A stretch of 64,000 nt of DNA from Sphingobacterium sp. CZ-UAM (GCF_002000245.1 NZ_MTCM01000001.1:558001-622000), one strand, 5' to 3'; shown: positions 35,814 through 44,060, numbered from the stretch's first letter. Program-made: numbers and translations. Notes: generated by a model not told the origin, from the letters alone.

Positions 35814-35938
35814 AGATAAGTATTTTTTTTAGCTTTGTGTTGATGCCCAGTCGATGATAGAATTGTATACTGATAATCAACCTTAAAATGCAGGCTGATT
35901 TATTTTAAAGGCCATTACCTAACCAATTTGTAATCATT

Positions 35939-37126
35939 ATGCGATCTGGTAAATTAAATAGTAAGAGAAGGTTGTTTTCGTATTTATTAAAAATTGCTCC
36001 TTGCCGATGGGGCCGAATATTCTTTTATCCGCTTTATATTTTCTTTTGCTCCATCTTTTCGTTGGTCATCAATCTGGGCTCCGCTGGTAGCAAGATGCCT
36101 GACCGTATCCTAAGCAAGCGCTTTATAGCAATATGGATCGGTACTGTTTTACTGCTACTGGTCTACGCTATGCTGATCAGTTACATGCACACGGCCTTGA
36201 TGGTTCGGCAACGCTTCGGAAGGAATGCCAAGCTGAATTTTATGATTTATGCGCTCTGTTCGTTCTGTGTTGTCCTAGCTATTCACGGGGTTGTGCTGGA
36301 AATATTGCTGCCTGACAGGCCGGGATTAATCTTGCTTTCGCGATGGTATCTGACGACTGATTTTTGGTTTTTCTTTCCGATGGTGGTCGCCTATACGCTG
36401 TTTGTCCACCGGTTTCCAAAATGGGTACTGCTTGACTGGCTGCCATTTGGCCAGATGACGATCTATAAGCCAGTTGAGAAAGCTCGGCTTGGGCAACATC
36501 CAGCGCCACTTTTATTAACCCTGGGAACCGGAACGGGTGAAAATCAAGATCCCGGTGCAAAAACCACTGATCAACTGGAAAAGATTCCAAGGCAGCTCTC
36601 TTGGAATAACGACCAGTCGACAGCGATGGATCTCTCGTCTTTGACAAAAGCAGAATCCCAGGCTACGCTACTCAGTCTGTGGCAGCGCGATCGGGATCGC
36701 TTGGCGCTGATGGTGTACCTCTTGCGCAAATGGGAGGATGAAGAGCTGATAGCGGGTACTACGATCAAATGCCTGAATGCGGTGATCATCTATAAAGAAC
36801 AGCGTACGGCGGATGTCTATATGCATAATGGCAAGTTTTGCCGGATAGAAGTGACTACCAAAGTGCTGCGGGAGAATCCCTGGTTGGTAAAAGTACGGGC
36901 AAAAGTGTATGTTAATATGCTTTTTTTTCGGGTGCCGGTAAACCGGCCCACTATGTTGGAACTTACCGCTGAGATCAAAGAAAAACTACAGAGATTGTTG
37001 CCGGAGGATAAGCTCAAAATCCTGGTCACGCCCTCGCGTGAGCTGCGCAACAACATCAATAATTTTTGGGGAATAATAGATACGCTAGATGAAACCAAAT
37101 TGGAAGAGGAATTTAATCTGGCTTAA
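35939..37126 (+). CDS. four-helix membrane protein with LytTR-like cytoplasmic end
   Basis: 395 residues. Four membrane segments at about 27-46, 63-85, 100-124 and 135-157. After a polar linker (200-260), residues 275-375 contain a strand-rich part (ADVYMHNGKFCRIEVTTKVLRE, WLVKVRAKVYVNM) whose order recalls a LytTR DNA-binding domain with its usual text 'key-residue, helix, R-x-H-x-S-Y-L-V-N'. The match is weak: the RxHRS core reads KVRAKVYVN here. If correct, this would be a membrane-bound one-component regulator. A small HTH protein follows 1 bp later. Confidence 0.6.
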   Translation: MRSGKLNSKRRLFSYLLKIAPCRWGRIFFYPLYIFFCSIFSLVINLGSAGSKMPDRILSKRFIAIWIGTVLLLLVYAMLISYMHTALMVRQRFGRNAKLNFMIYALCSFCVVLAIHGVVLEILLPDRPGLILLSRWYLTTDFWFFFPMVVAYTLFVHRFPKWVLLDWLPFGQMTIYKPVEKARLGQHPAPLLLTLGTGTGENQDPGAKTTDQLEKIPRQLSWNNDQSTAMDLSSLTKAESQATLLSLWQRDRDRLALMVYLLRKWEDEELIAGTTIKCLNAVIIYKEQRTADVYMHNGKFCRIEVTTKVLRENPWLVKVRAKVYVNMLFFRVPVNRPTMLELTAEIKEKLQRLLPEDKLKILVTPSRELRNNINNFWGIIDTLDETKLEEEFNLA

Positions 37127-37127
37127 A

Positions 37128-37535
37128 ATGGATGTATTGTTTAACGCTGTGGTGATGGAGCCCCTGCACAATGCCTATTGTGCGAAGCGGCTCGTTTCGG
37201 CGACCAGCATTTCTAATGGCATGGTTATGTTAAATTTATTGAATCGCATATGTGACCTCCTGGAGGTAATATCATCATTACTGCAGGCAATCTTGAGGTA
37301 TATAACCGAAGAAATGAATCAAGATCGCGTAGAAGCAGTGGATACAGCTGCTGAACTGGACCATATGCTCGATATTGCTCATGTGCTCGACAAATTGGGG
37401 ATATCTGAATCCAAGTATTACCGCTTGGTCCGCGATGGAAAGCTCAGGCCGAGGAAGCTCGGCAAACGGCATTATTACTACCTTTCGGATCTGCACGAGC
37501 AGCTCGAGGAGAGTAGGAGAAAGGGGCGGATTTAG
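37128..37535 (+). CDS. small DNA-binding protein with MerR/excisionase-type HTH
   Basis: 135 residues from ATG 37128, the first base pair after the preceding stop codon plus one. The C-terminal half reads MLDIAHVLDKLGISESKYYRLVRDGKLRPRKLGKRHYYYLSDLHEQLE (positioned at residues 79-126), the classic winged helix of excisionase/MerR-like proteins with the YYLSDL wing. The N-terminal half is a hydrophobic helix pair. Cotranscribed with the membrane protein and ended by a strong terminator. Such proteins are often found at conjugative elements, but none is visible here. Confidence 0.78.
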   Translation: MDVLFNAVVMEPLHNAYCAKRLVSATSISNGMVMLNLLNRICDLLEVISSLLQAILRYITEEMNQDRVEAVDTAAELDHMLDIAHVLDKLGISESKYYRLVRDGKLRPRKLGKRHYYYLSDLHEQLEESRRKGRI

Positions 37536-37566
37536 CTCGCTCTAAAGGGGAGCCGGGCGGCCAGCC

Positions 37567-37606
37567 ATGGCCGGAAGAAATTCTGGCCATTTTTTTTTTT
37601 TTTTTT
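37567..37606 (+). terminator. strong terminator with 17-base T tract
   Basis: ATGGCC (37567-37572) pairs with GGCCAT (37585-37590), followed by an unbroken run of T to 37606. It closes the 35939-37535 operon. Confidence 0.88.
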
Positions 37607-37691
37607 AAACAGGCCTTTGCCAATGCCATATCTTGACTACCATAAGCCACAGAGCTGAAGAGGTTGGGGAGTACAATTGGGAATCGGAATA

Positions 37692-39113
37692 TCATAACAA
37701 TTTGGCCAAAGCAACAATCCCCTCTTCCATTTCATTTTCAGTAAGCGAGCCGTATCCTAATCTTATGCCGTTTACGGTTTCATCGAAGCTATAAGCATCG
37801 GGAATAATGATTTTGATACCTTTGCTATTTAGTTTTTTGGAAACCTGCGACCAATCCATTTGTTTATTTGGTACAATCCAGAAAGCCAAACCACCTTCAG
37901 GAATTGCATAAGTTGCTTTGTCCTTAATATGTTTATTGAGCACAGTTGCCATAAAATCCCTTTTGGCTTTGTAGTGGTTTGTGGCCTTTTTAATATGCCG
38001 TTTTACTGTACCGTCTTTGATTAGTTGCAGAACAGCCTGTTCCATTATGCTGTCACCTTGCACATCAATAATTTTTCGCAAACTGCCTACCTTTTCAATC
38101 AAAGTATCATCATTGCTTGCCAGATAACCGATACGCAGAGCAGGTGCAACCACCTTGCTCATTGTGCCGATGTAAACATAATTTTTCAGCTCCGTAAAAC
38201 TTGACAATGGCAATACAGGACGGTAGCCAAAATGAAACTCATTATCATAATCATCTTCGATAATCGTAAAACCATATTCATTAGAAAGCCGTATCAATTC
38301 CAACCTTCTTTTCAAAATCAATGTTACCGTGGTCGGATATTGGCGGTGCGGTGTAACGTAAATCGCCTTTATTTTTTTGCCTGATTTCAGATAAGAAATA
38401 ACATCATCAATCAGCAAACCGTCTTTATCTACACCTACAGGCAACAACTTTGCACCTGCATTCTCAAATGCAGACCAAGCGGGCTTATAGCCTGGATTTT
38501 CAACGATTACATAATCATTTTTTGTAAACATGTATTGCGCCGTCAGATACATAGCCATTTGACTGCCCCGAGTGATACAGATATTGTGTTCGTTTACCTG
38601 CATACCTCTTTGATGATTGAGCATTTGAACAACGGATTTTCTAAATTCCAAATCACCTAATTCGTTGCCATAGCCCATCATTTGCCACCTAGCTTTTTGA
38701 TTGAAGATTTGGCGGTAAGCCCTTGCCAGCTCAGTAATGGGGGCAATTTTACTGTCTGGGATTCCGTCATCAAACTGCAAATGATAATGCTTGTCTGTTG
38801 TACATTTTGCAATAGCAGTTACACGATTGCCTTTTTGTACTTCCTTAAAATCGGGCAATGTATCGGCAACAAAAGTTCCTTGCCTTTCTTTGGGAATTAG
38901 CCACCCTTCAATAATCAGTACGTTCAGAGCTTCCACAACGGTATTCCGATTGAGCTTTAGAAGTTGTGCAAGGTTTCTACTCCCCGGCAAAGCATCGCCT
39001 GCCTTTAACCTGCCCGAATGAATATCTTTTATAATAGCATCGGCTATTTGCAGATAAACGGCTTTATCCGATTTTTCATCTAACTGTATTTCAAAATTCC
39101 AACTGCGTAACAT
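37692..39113 (-). CDS. MocR/PdxR-type regulator (GntR HTH plus aminotransferase-like domain)
   Basis: 473 residues. Residues 1-85: GntR winged helix (AVYLQIADAIIKDIHSGRLKAGDALPGSRNLAQLLKLNRNTV..., here only to locate it). Residues 110-473: fold type I aminotransferase-like domain with ITRGSQMAMYL, IIEDDYDNEFH and the PLP lysine in GTMSKVVAPALRIGYL. MocR proteins sense PLP adducts and control neighbouring genes. It is divergent from the cupin/DapA-like operon with a 100-bp shared control region containing two palindromes, so it should regulate that operon. Confidence 0.93.
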   Translation of the reverse strand: MLRSWNFEIQLDEKSDKAVYLQIADAIIKDIHSGRLKAGDALPGSRNLAQLLKLNRNTVVEALNVLIIEGWLIPKERQGTFVADTLPDFKEVQKGNRVTAIAKCTTDKHYHLQFDDGIPDSKIAPITELARAYRQIFNQKARWQMMGYGNELGDLEFRKSVVQMLNHQRGMQVNEHNICITRGSQMAMYLTAQYMFTKNDYVIVENPGYKPAWSAFENAGAKLLPVGVDKDGLLIDDVISYLKSGKKIKAIYVTPHRQYPTTVTLILKRRLELIRLSNEYGFTIIEDDYDNEFHFGYRPVLPLSSFTELKNYVYIGTMSKVVAPALRIGYLASNDDTLIEKVGSLRKIIDVQGDSIMEQAVLQLIKDGTVKRHIKKATNHYKAKRDFMATVLNKHIKDKATYAIPEGGLAFWIVPNKQMDWSQVSKKLNSKGIKIIIPDAYSFDETVNGIRLGYGSLTENEMEEGIVALAKLL

Positions 39114-39139
39114 CTGGACTATTTATTTTTACAAAAACT

Positions 39140-39178
39140 GTATCATTATACTAGTCCAAAGGTACAATACTTTTGTAT
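39140..39178. promoter_or_regulatory. divergent promoter region with two GTAT/ATAC palindromes
   Basis: GTAT-CATT-ATAC (39140-39151) and ATAC-TTTT-GTAT (39167-39178) are inverted repeats. The second contains the plus-strand -7 box TACTTTTG (39168-39175). The minus strand has TACCTTTG (complement of 39157-39164), so the MocR gene's own promoter sits between the repeats. This suggests autoregulation and control of the cupin operon by one protein. Confidence 0.5.
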
Positions 39179-39213
39179 CGCAATGGTGCAAAAAACAATA
39201 AAAATTTTCAATT

Positions 39214-39714
39214 ATGTCAAAATTAGAAACAGCTACAGAAGTAAAAAAATCAATCCACGCAGAGCAAAAACAATTCAGCTCAAAGGATTTCCACCAGACA
39301 TTTGCGAGACCGACATTTGCGAGAACATCACACGTAATTCACAAAAATGTTGAAAAAGCAGGTGTACACAATCAGTTTTCGGAAGAAAGAAAGCATCCTG
39401 TTTTCTTTGTGGACTTACCGAGCAAAAATGTCAGTATGACTATCGGCGGTTTATTGCCCGGACAAAAAACACACAAACATCGTCACACTTACGAAACAAT
39501 ATTATATGTGCTTGAGGGCAAGGGTTCAACGCTTGTAGAAGATGAAATCGTACAATGGGAAGCAGGCGATGCTGTTTATATTCCGTCTTGGGCCTGGCAT
39601 CAGCACCATAATTTAAGTGATAGCGAACCTGCCAAATATATCGCTTGCGAGAATGCTCCTCAACTGCAAAACTTGGGCGTAGCGTTGCGTGAAGAAGAGG
39701 GCAGAGATTTCTAA
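39214..39714 (+). CDS. cupin-domain protein
   Basis: 166 residues. The cupin core is at residues 75-145: GQKTHKHRHTYETILYVLEGKG carries the metal-binding HxH and Glu; WEAGDAVYIPSWAWHQHHN carries the second His motif. The pattern is of the type seen in small dioxygenase- or isomerase-like cupins; no substrate is visible. First gene of the MocR-controlled operon, 21 bp before the DapA-like gene. Confidence 0.85.
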   Translation: MSKLETATEVKKSIHAEQKQFSSKDFHQTFARPTFARTSHVIHKNVEKAGVHNQFSEERKHPVFFVDLPSKNVSMTIGGLLPGQKTHKHRHTYETILYVLEGKGSTLVEDEIVQWEAGDAVYIPSWAWHQHHNLSDSEPAKYIACENAPQLQNLGVALREEEGRDF

Positions 39715-39735
39715 CTTTTAAAAACAAAACGATAA

Positions 39736-40632
39736 ATGAACAAAGTACCATTTAAAGGTGTAATTGCTTATCCTGTTACACCATTTGACAGCGACGAGAA
39801 TATTGATATTCCGTTATTCAAAAAACAAGTTGAACGCTTGGTTACGGCAGGTTCTCACGGCATCGCCCCATTGGGAAGCACAGGCGTAATGCCGTACCTC
39901 AATGATACCGAAAAAGAGGAATTGACCGAAACCTGCATACAGCAGGTAGCGGGCAGAGTGCCTACATTGGTCGGCGTTTCTAATCTTACCACAGACAAAA
40001 CCGTTTACCACGCACAGTTTGCCGAGAAAGCAGGAGCAACGGCTGTAATGATTATCCCGATGAGTTATTGGAAATTGACCGATGACGAAATTGTGAAGCA
40101 TTATGATGCTGTTGCATCTAAAATTTCCATTCCGATAATGGCATACAACAACCCCGCCACAGGTGGTGTGGATATGTCGCCCGCATTGCTGAAACGCTTA
40201 TTGGAAATCCCAAATGTTACGATGATAAAGGAAAGTTCGGGTGACATTCAGCGTATGCACTATTTGAGAAAAGAATTGGGCGAAGAAGTCGCTTTTTTCA
40301 ACGGTTCCAATCCATTGGCATTGTCCGCTTTCTCGGCAGGTGCTAGAGGCTGGTGTACGGCTTCACCCAATTTAATACCCGAACTTAACATTGCCCTATA
40401 CGATGCTGTACAGGAAAACGATTTGGAAAAAGCCCAAAGAGTATTCTACAAACAGATGGATTTGTTAAAATTCATTGTAGCCAAAGGTTTGCCACGCTCT
40501 ATCAAGGCCGGTTTAGATTTGTTGGGTGTAGGGGGTGGAGGTCTCAAAAGTCCTTTGAAACCGCTTAATGAAGCTGAAATAGTAGAACTGGACAGCATAC
40601 TTTCGGCTATTGAAAGTGAAGTTTATCAGTAA
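39736..40632 (+). CDS. dihydrodipicolinate synthase/N-acetylneuraminate lyase-family aldolase
   Basis: 298 residues, a complete class I aldolase of the DapA/NanA family. GSTG at 47-50 corresponds to the carboxylate-binding GTTGE motif, Tyr137 (MAYNNP) and Schiff-base Lys165 (MIKESSGD) are in place. The final glutamate of GTTGE is replaced, and the context is not lysine biosynthesis, so it is probably a catabolic aldolase or dehydratase (2-keto-acid type). Sits between a cupin and a redox protein gene. Confidence 0.88.
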   Translation: MNKVPFKGVIAYPVTPFDSDENIDIPLFKKQVERLVTAGSHGIAPLGSTGVMPYLNDTEKEELTETCIQQVAGRVPTLVGVSNLTTDKTVYHAQFAEKAGATAVMIIPMSYWKLTDDEIVKHYDAVASKISIPIMAYNNPATGGVDMSPALLKRLLEIPNVTMIKESSGDIQRMHYLRKELGEEVAFFNGSNPLALSAFSAGARGWCTASPNLIPELNIALYDAVQENDLEKAQRVFYKQMDLLKFIVAKGLPRSIKAGLDLLGVGGGGLKSPLKPLNEAEIVELDSILSAIESEVYQ

Positions 40633-40659
40633 TAACAATAATTCTAAAACAAAGTAAAA

Positions 40660-40890
40660 ATGGCAAAAGCAATTTTTTATCACGCAGGTTGTCCTGTATG
40701 CGTAAGTGCAGAAAAGGACATTTTAAATCTCATACCTGAAAATCAGGTTGAAGTCATCCACTTGGGTACAGACAAAATAAAAGTAAAAGATGCAGAAAGT
40801 GCAGGTGTAAAATCTGTTCCTGCATTGGTTTTGTCTAACGGCAATGTGTTACACATTAACTTTGGTGCTTCAATAGAAGATTTGAAGTAA
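40660..40890 (+). CDS. small CPVC thioredoxin/glutaredoxin-like protein
   Basis: 76 residues. Redox motif CPVC (Cys11-Cys14) after the first strand and cis-proline context VKSVPALVL near residue 52. No signal peptide, so cytoplasmic. Length fits glutaredoxin-like proteins. Same operon as the aldolase, 27 bp downstream. Confidence 0.85.
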   Translation: MAKAIFYHAGCPVCVSAEKDILNLIPENQVEVIHLGTDKIKVKDAESAGVKSVPALVLSNGNVLHINFGASIEDLK

Positions 40891-40903
40891 TCACAATCTA
40901 AAG

Positions 40904-40934
40904 CCCGGAAGTCTTTACTGCTTTCGGGTTTTAT
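40904..40934 (+). terminator. terminator or attenuator inside the cupin operon
   Basis: CCCGGAAG (40904-40911) pairs with CTTTCGGG (40921-40928) with one G-T pair, followed by TTTTAT. It lies between the glutaredoxin-like gene and the ferredoxin gene, so ferredoxin expression may be lower or have its own start. Confidence 0.7.
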
Positions 40935-40977
40935 ACATTATTGTTTCAGTGATAAGTTAAAACAAGCAAATTATAAT

Positions 40978-41310
40978 ATGACCCCGAAAGAAGAAACTAA
41001 ACTTGCCGAAACCCCAGACGAGCAATCGGAAAACGTGAAAGTAACATTGACATTGAACGGTAATACAAAACATATCCAATGGAACAAACAGATACCTTTG
41101 CTGGATGCAATGCTCCATGCAGGTATTGATGCTCCGCATTCCTGTTGCAGGGGGACTTGCGGTACTTGCGTATGTAAATTGGAAGAGGGCGAAGTACGCC
41201 TCAAGAGAAATTTTGTCCTGTCCGAAGCACATGTACAGCAAGGTCTGATTTTGGCATGCGTAGCAGTTCCCATAAGTGCAACTGTCAAAATAAATTATGA
41301 CGAGTTTTAA
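40978..41310 (+). CDS. [2Fe-2S] plant-type ferredoxin
   Basis: 110 residues. The cluster cysteines follow the C-x4-C-x2-C rule: Cys56, Cys61, Cys64 and the distal Cys94 (SCCRGTCGTC and LACVAVP). A polar 18-residue N-terminal extension precedes the fold. It would deliver electrons to an oxygenase or reductase; no such enzyme is in the window, although the cupin could be a dioxygenase. Confidence 0.9.
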   Translation: MTPKEETKLAETPDEQSENVKVTLTLNGNTKHIQWNKQIPLLDAMLHAGIDAPHSCCRGTCGTCVCKLEEGEVRLKRNFVLSEAHVQQGLILACVAVPISATVKINYDEF

Positions 41311-41319
41311 AGAAGTACG

Positions 41320-41379
41320 ATGACACGAATAGTTTTATTGATTGGCACAATTGTGAATCATTCCAAACGCATTGGGTAA
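41320..41379 (+). CDS. truncated 19-codon gene fragment
   Basis: ATG 41320, 9 bp after the ferredoxin stop, opens MTRIVLLIGTIVNHSKRIG and stops at 41377. The start looks like a dinucleotide-binding or flavoprotein N-terminus, but the rest is missing. Probably the 5' end of a further operon gene lost when the repeat region to the right formed or inserted. Confidence 0.25.
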   Translation: MTRIVLLIGTIVNHSKRIG

Positions 41380-41534
41380 AAACATTCTTACACTCAATTT
41401 GAGTGATGTAGTTTGTTTACGCATTGGCGAATCATCGCAGAACATCAAACCGGCATTTAAAATATATTTTTATCTTTTCGTTCGCGGATTGATGTGCTGG
41501 ATTTATTGGCAGATCCTTGCTGATATTGGACTCA

Positions 41535-41770
41535 CTTTCGACAGGGCTTCGGCTCTCCTTTAGCTCTGCTCCGGGACAGCTTCGAGACATGCTCGGGCCT
41601 TCTTCGGCCGGGCTTCGAGAGCTCTTCGGCTCGGCTTCGGCTTCCAGCCGAAGGCCACCCGAACCGTAGCCGAACAGCAGCCGAAGCGGAGCTGGAGCTG
41701 CCTGCAACAGGAGCCGAACAGGGCCCGACAAAGAGCCAATAATGGGCCGAATACTAACCGAACCGCCGAC
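41535..41770. repeat. GC-rich TTCGG/CCGAA inverted repeat region
   Basis: Seven TTCG-type units occur on the plus strand from 41535 to 41640, then eight CCGA/CCGAA units from 41647 to 41770. The switch point is the perfect palindrome CTTCGGCT-TCC-AGCCGAAG (41635-41653). The block stands out by its GC content in an AT-rich surrounding. Open frames across it on both strands are repeat-driven. The rest of 41380-42017 holds no gene I can see. Confidence 0.75.
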
Positions 41771-42017
41771 CTCCTTGGGGCGGTACAACGGCCAAATCTT
41801 TCCTCTCCCAAATTAACCGGATAGTAACCCGATAGCCTTTCGGTTTTTAAAATTTATTGTCCAAATCTGACAGGCAATGACAAGGCTCCCAATCATTTAT
41901 AATCAATCTCTGTACTTATTCTTTTTAGCTATAAAGTCCATGTAATTTAGCTCTTGCTAGCAAAACAAAGACTGCTCATGACAGTCGTAATTATTTATAA
42001 ATCAAACATGTATAATC

Positions 42018-42662
42018 ATGGCAAGATTCTTAAAAGGGATACACGGGGCTTACTCTGGGAAAGTAGGTAGTGTAATAGGAAGCAGTTGGCGAGGTGTGGA
42101 TTATGTCCGCTCACTCTCCAAGATCTCAAACAAAAAAGCAAGTGCAGGACAGATCGCACAGCGGGCTAAATTTGCAATGGCGGTAGCCTTTCTGTCGCCG
42201 ATCATGGACCTGCTCAACCTGGGCTATTCGGACAAGCTGCAGGGCAAAGCAACCGGCTATAACAAGGCGCTGCAATATCTGATGAACAATGGTGGTGTGA
42301 CGGGTACGTACCCTACACTGGAAATCGATTATTCAAAGATCGTTATTGCCAAAGGTTCATTGTCCAATCTGATGGGCGCCGAATGGACAGAGCTTTTTCC
42401 GCAGGAGATTTCATTGACCTGGACACCGGAGCTCAACAAATATAACTCCTTTGCGGATGATTCGGTCATCCTGCTCATGTACAATAAGAATAAAAATTTC
42501 TTTAGTATTCTGGAGTCTTCGACCCGGGCGGCTGCCAATCTTGATTTCACGTTGCCGGCCAGTTATTCTGGTGATACGCTCGAGGGATGGGTTTTTACCG
42601 GTCATCGGGACGGTGTCAAGACCTCACCGAGTTTTTATCTGGGCGAATTGATCATTAGCTAA
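42018..42662 (+). CDS. DUF6266-family protein
   Basis: 214 residues. The start MARFLKGIHGAYSGKVGSVIGSSWRGVDYVRS is the typical opening of DUF6266 proteins: short, Gly/Ser-rich, resembling a phage structural motif. Residues 110-214 form a beta-sandwich-like half with WTELFPQEISLTWTPE. Function unknown; members occur in several copies in Sphingobacterium-type genomes, usually beside the same small genes as here. Confidence 0.85.
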   Translation: MARFLKGIHGAYSGKVGSVIGSSWRGVDYVRSLSKISNKKASAGQIAQRAKFAMAVAFLSPIMDLLNLGYSDKLQGKATGYNKALQYLMNNGGVTGTYPTLEIDYSKIVIAKGSLSNLMGAEWTELFPQEISLTWTPELNKYNSFADDSVILLMYNKNKNFFSILESSTRAAANLDFTLPASYSGDTLEGWVFTGHRDGVKTSPSFYLGELIIS

Positions 42663-42663
42663 G

Positions 42664-43068
42664 ATGGCTGTCCAACACACCCTGCTGCTCCAACGAAAGT
42701 ATGGAGCACAGGGAACCAATGGAACCATCAGCTACCAGGGCGAGCATATCTGCCATTCCATTGAGTTGCCAGATCACAACAACCGCCCCAGGATCAGCTG
42801 TATTCCGGTAGGCCGCTACAGACTGGAAAGACAGCGCTATCCAAAGCATGGGGAGCAGATCGGCATACCGAATGTGCTGGGCCGCGAAGCGATATTGATC
42901 CATGCAGCTAACAACGCATTGCGGGAACTGCATGGCTGTATCGCTCCGGTAACAACCTTAACAGGTGAAGGTACTGGCGATTACAGTGGTAAAGCTTTAG
43001 CAAAACTTAAAGCACTGGTGTATAATCTGTGGGATATGGGGGATGAAGTGTATTTGAATATTCGATAA
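42664..43068 (+). CDS. DUF5675-family protein
   Basis: 134 residues. LLLQRKYGAQGTNGTISYQG, CHSIELPDHNNRPRISCIPVGRY and ILIHAANNALRELHGCIAP match the DUF5675 pattern. The H...GC(I) pair recalls the active site of small amidase or L,D-transpeptidase-like folds, and the family is common on phage-like elements. One base after DUF6266, so one transcript. A role in cell-wall handling is inference. Confidence 0.82.
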   Translation: MAVQHTLLLQRKYGAQGTNGTISYQGEHICHSIELPDHNNRPRISCIPVGRYRLERQRYPKHGEQIGIPNVLGREAILIHAANNALRELHGCIAPVTTLTGEGTGDYSGKALAKLKALVYNLWDMGDEVYLNIR

Positions 43069-43107
43069 ATGAAGGGCCTGAATAGATCATGGCTTCTTAT
43101 GTGATTC

Positions 43108-43262
43108 GAGGACAAGAATTTGGCGCTGCATTCCTTTGTGCCATCTTTTTAGCAATATGACGGCATAAATCAAACTCGCTCTGCTCGGACAGTGATTTAT
43201 GCTACCGTCATATTGCGTCAGCGACAGGCAGTCGGAATGCTATGCTTCGAATTCTTTGTCCT
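43108..43262. repeat. nested palindromic element 1
   Basis: Outer arms: 43108-43134 is the imperfect reverse complement of 43234-43262 (GAGGACAAGAATT...GCATTCC against GGAATGC...GAATTCTTTGTCCTC). Inner arms: 43153-43172 pairs with 43193-43215 (CAATATGACGG and CATAAATCA against TGATTTATG and CCGTCATATTG). The 20-base loop 43173-43192 reads AACTCGCTCTGCTCGGACAG. Confidence 0.8.
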
Positions 43263-43318
43263 CCTATATTGCTTTCTATTCCTCTACCTCGGATTTACCG
43301 AAACTGGTTGTGGAGGAT

Positions 43319-43524
43319 GGAATGCTAGGCTTTCAATTCTTTGTCCGCCTATTTGCGTCGAATAGAGAAGGCGGTGATTGGATGACGGTCTACCGCTATA
43401 TTCCTTGGTGCAATTGCTTTTACACAACGGCTAAATGAATTCAAACTCACTTCGTTCAGACAAGAATTCATTTTTAACGCCATTGTACTTCATCAATTTG
43501 CAGTCGGAATATAAGGCTTTGACC
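43319..43524. repeat. nested palindromic element 2, same family
   Basis: GGAATGCTAGGCTTTCAATT at 43319 repeats the outer arm of element 1 in direct orientation; a shorter copy GGAATATAAGGCTTTGACCG begins at 43506. Inner arms AAATGAATTC (43433-43442) and GAATTCATTT (43464-43473) enclose the loop AAACTCACTTCGTTCAGACA, which agrees with the loop region of element 1 at 15 of 20 bases. 43069-43555 otherwise holds no gene. Confidence 0.7.
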
Positions 43525-43555
43525 GTTCATCCAGTCTCTTTAAAAACTAATAAGT

Positions 43556-43792
43556 ATGAAAAAAATCTTAGACAAAATAGGAGCAGTGCTGCAGGTGGTC
43601 CTCGCAGCGCCGCTCAAACTGCCGGGTAAGGCATCGAATATACTGACGTACATTGCACTGGGGCTAGGGATACTAGAAACGGTGATGAAAGAAGATAAGC
43701 CACCGCCGGAAGCTGTAGATCAGCCAGATGAAAATACAAATCCGGGCGATCGCGATATGGAGGAAAGGAGGGATACTAATGAAACTCAATGA
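43556..43792 (+). CDS. small membrane protein of the DUF6266/DUF5675 cassette
   Basis: 78 residues: basic amphipathic start (MKKILDKIGAVLQVVLAAPLK), a hydrophobic segment (ILTYIALGLGILETVM) and a highly acidic, Pro-rich tail (EDKPPPEAVDQPDENTN). No family recognised. Overlaps the next gene by 14 bp. The amphipathic-plus-membrane design recalls holin or pore-type accessory proteins. Confidence 0.65.
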   Translation: MKKILDKIGAVLQVVLAAPLKLPGKASNILTYIALGLGILETVMKEDKPPPEAVDQPDENTNPGDRDMEERRDTNETQ

Positions 43793-43952
43793 TATCCGCA
43801 TCTCTGCTTTCGCTGGCACCATCTGTTCGATCTGGGCGAGTATCACACTTGGGGATATATTGCAGACGGTGCTGACCGCTGCACTGGGTACGATGGTCAG
43901 CTTCGTGACGAGCCGGCTCATTGGACGATGGAATAACAGGGGGCGAAAATGA
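43779..43952 (+). CDS. small membrane protein, holin-like layout
   Basis: 57 residues from ATG 43779, which follows the purine-rich AGGAAAGGAGG. One or two membrane spans (ISAFAGTICSIWASITLGDILQTVLTA located at 8-34) and a basic end (SRLIGRWNNRGRK). Overlaps the previous gene by 14 bp. Last member of the cassette. Confidence 0.65.
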   Translation: MKLNDIRISAFAGTICSIWASITLGDILQTVLTAALGTMVSFVTSRLIGRWNNRGRK

Positions 43953-44060
43953 TCCTGGCGATTGTTGCAATTACATCGGCGGATGCCAAAATCTGTCCAG
44001 CACGCGCTCAACAGCGTGCTGGACTATTACTCAAAGCAGCAGCTTGCTGGACTCGCGCGC

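Noticed and set aside
41535..41770. CRISPR array
   Set aside because: Repeat units are short, degenerate and reverse orientation midway, with no regular spacers and no cas genes.
41432..41788. 118-codon minus-strand frame rich in Ser, Arg, Pro and Glu
   Set aside because: It only translates the CCGAA/TTCGG repeat block; low-complexity product, no start signal.
43108..43262. Simple terminator of the DUF5675 gene
   Set aside because: The arms are nested over 155 bp, the loop is 20 bases and no T tract follows.
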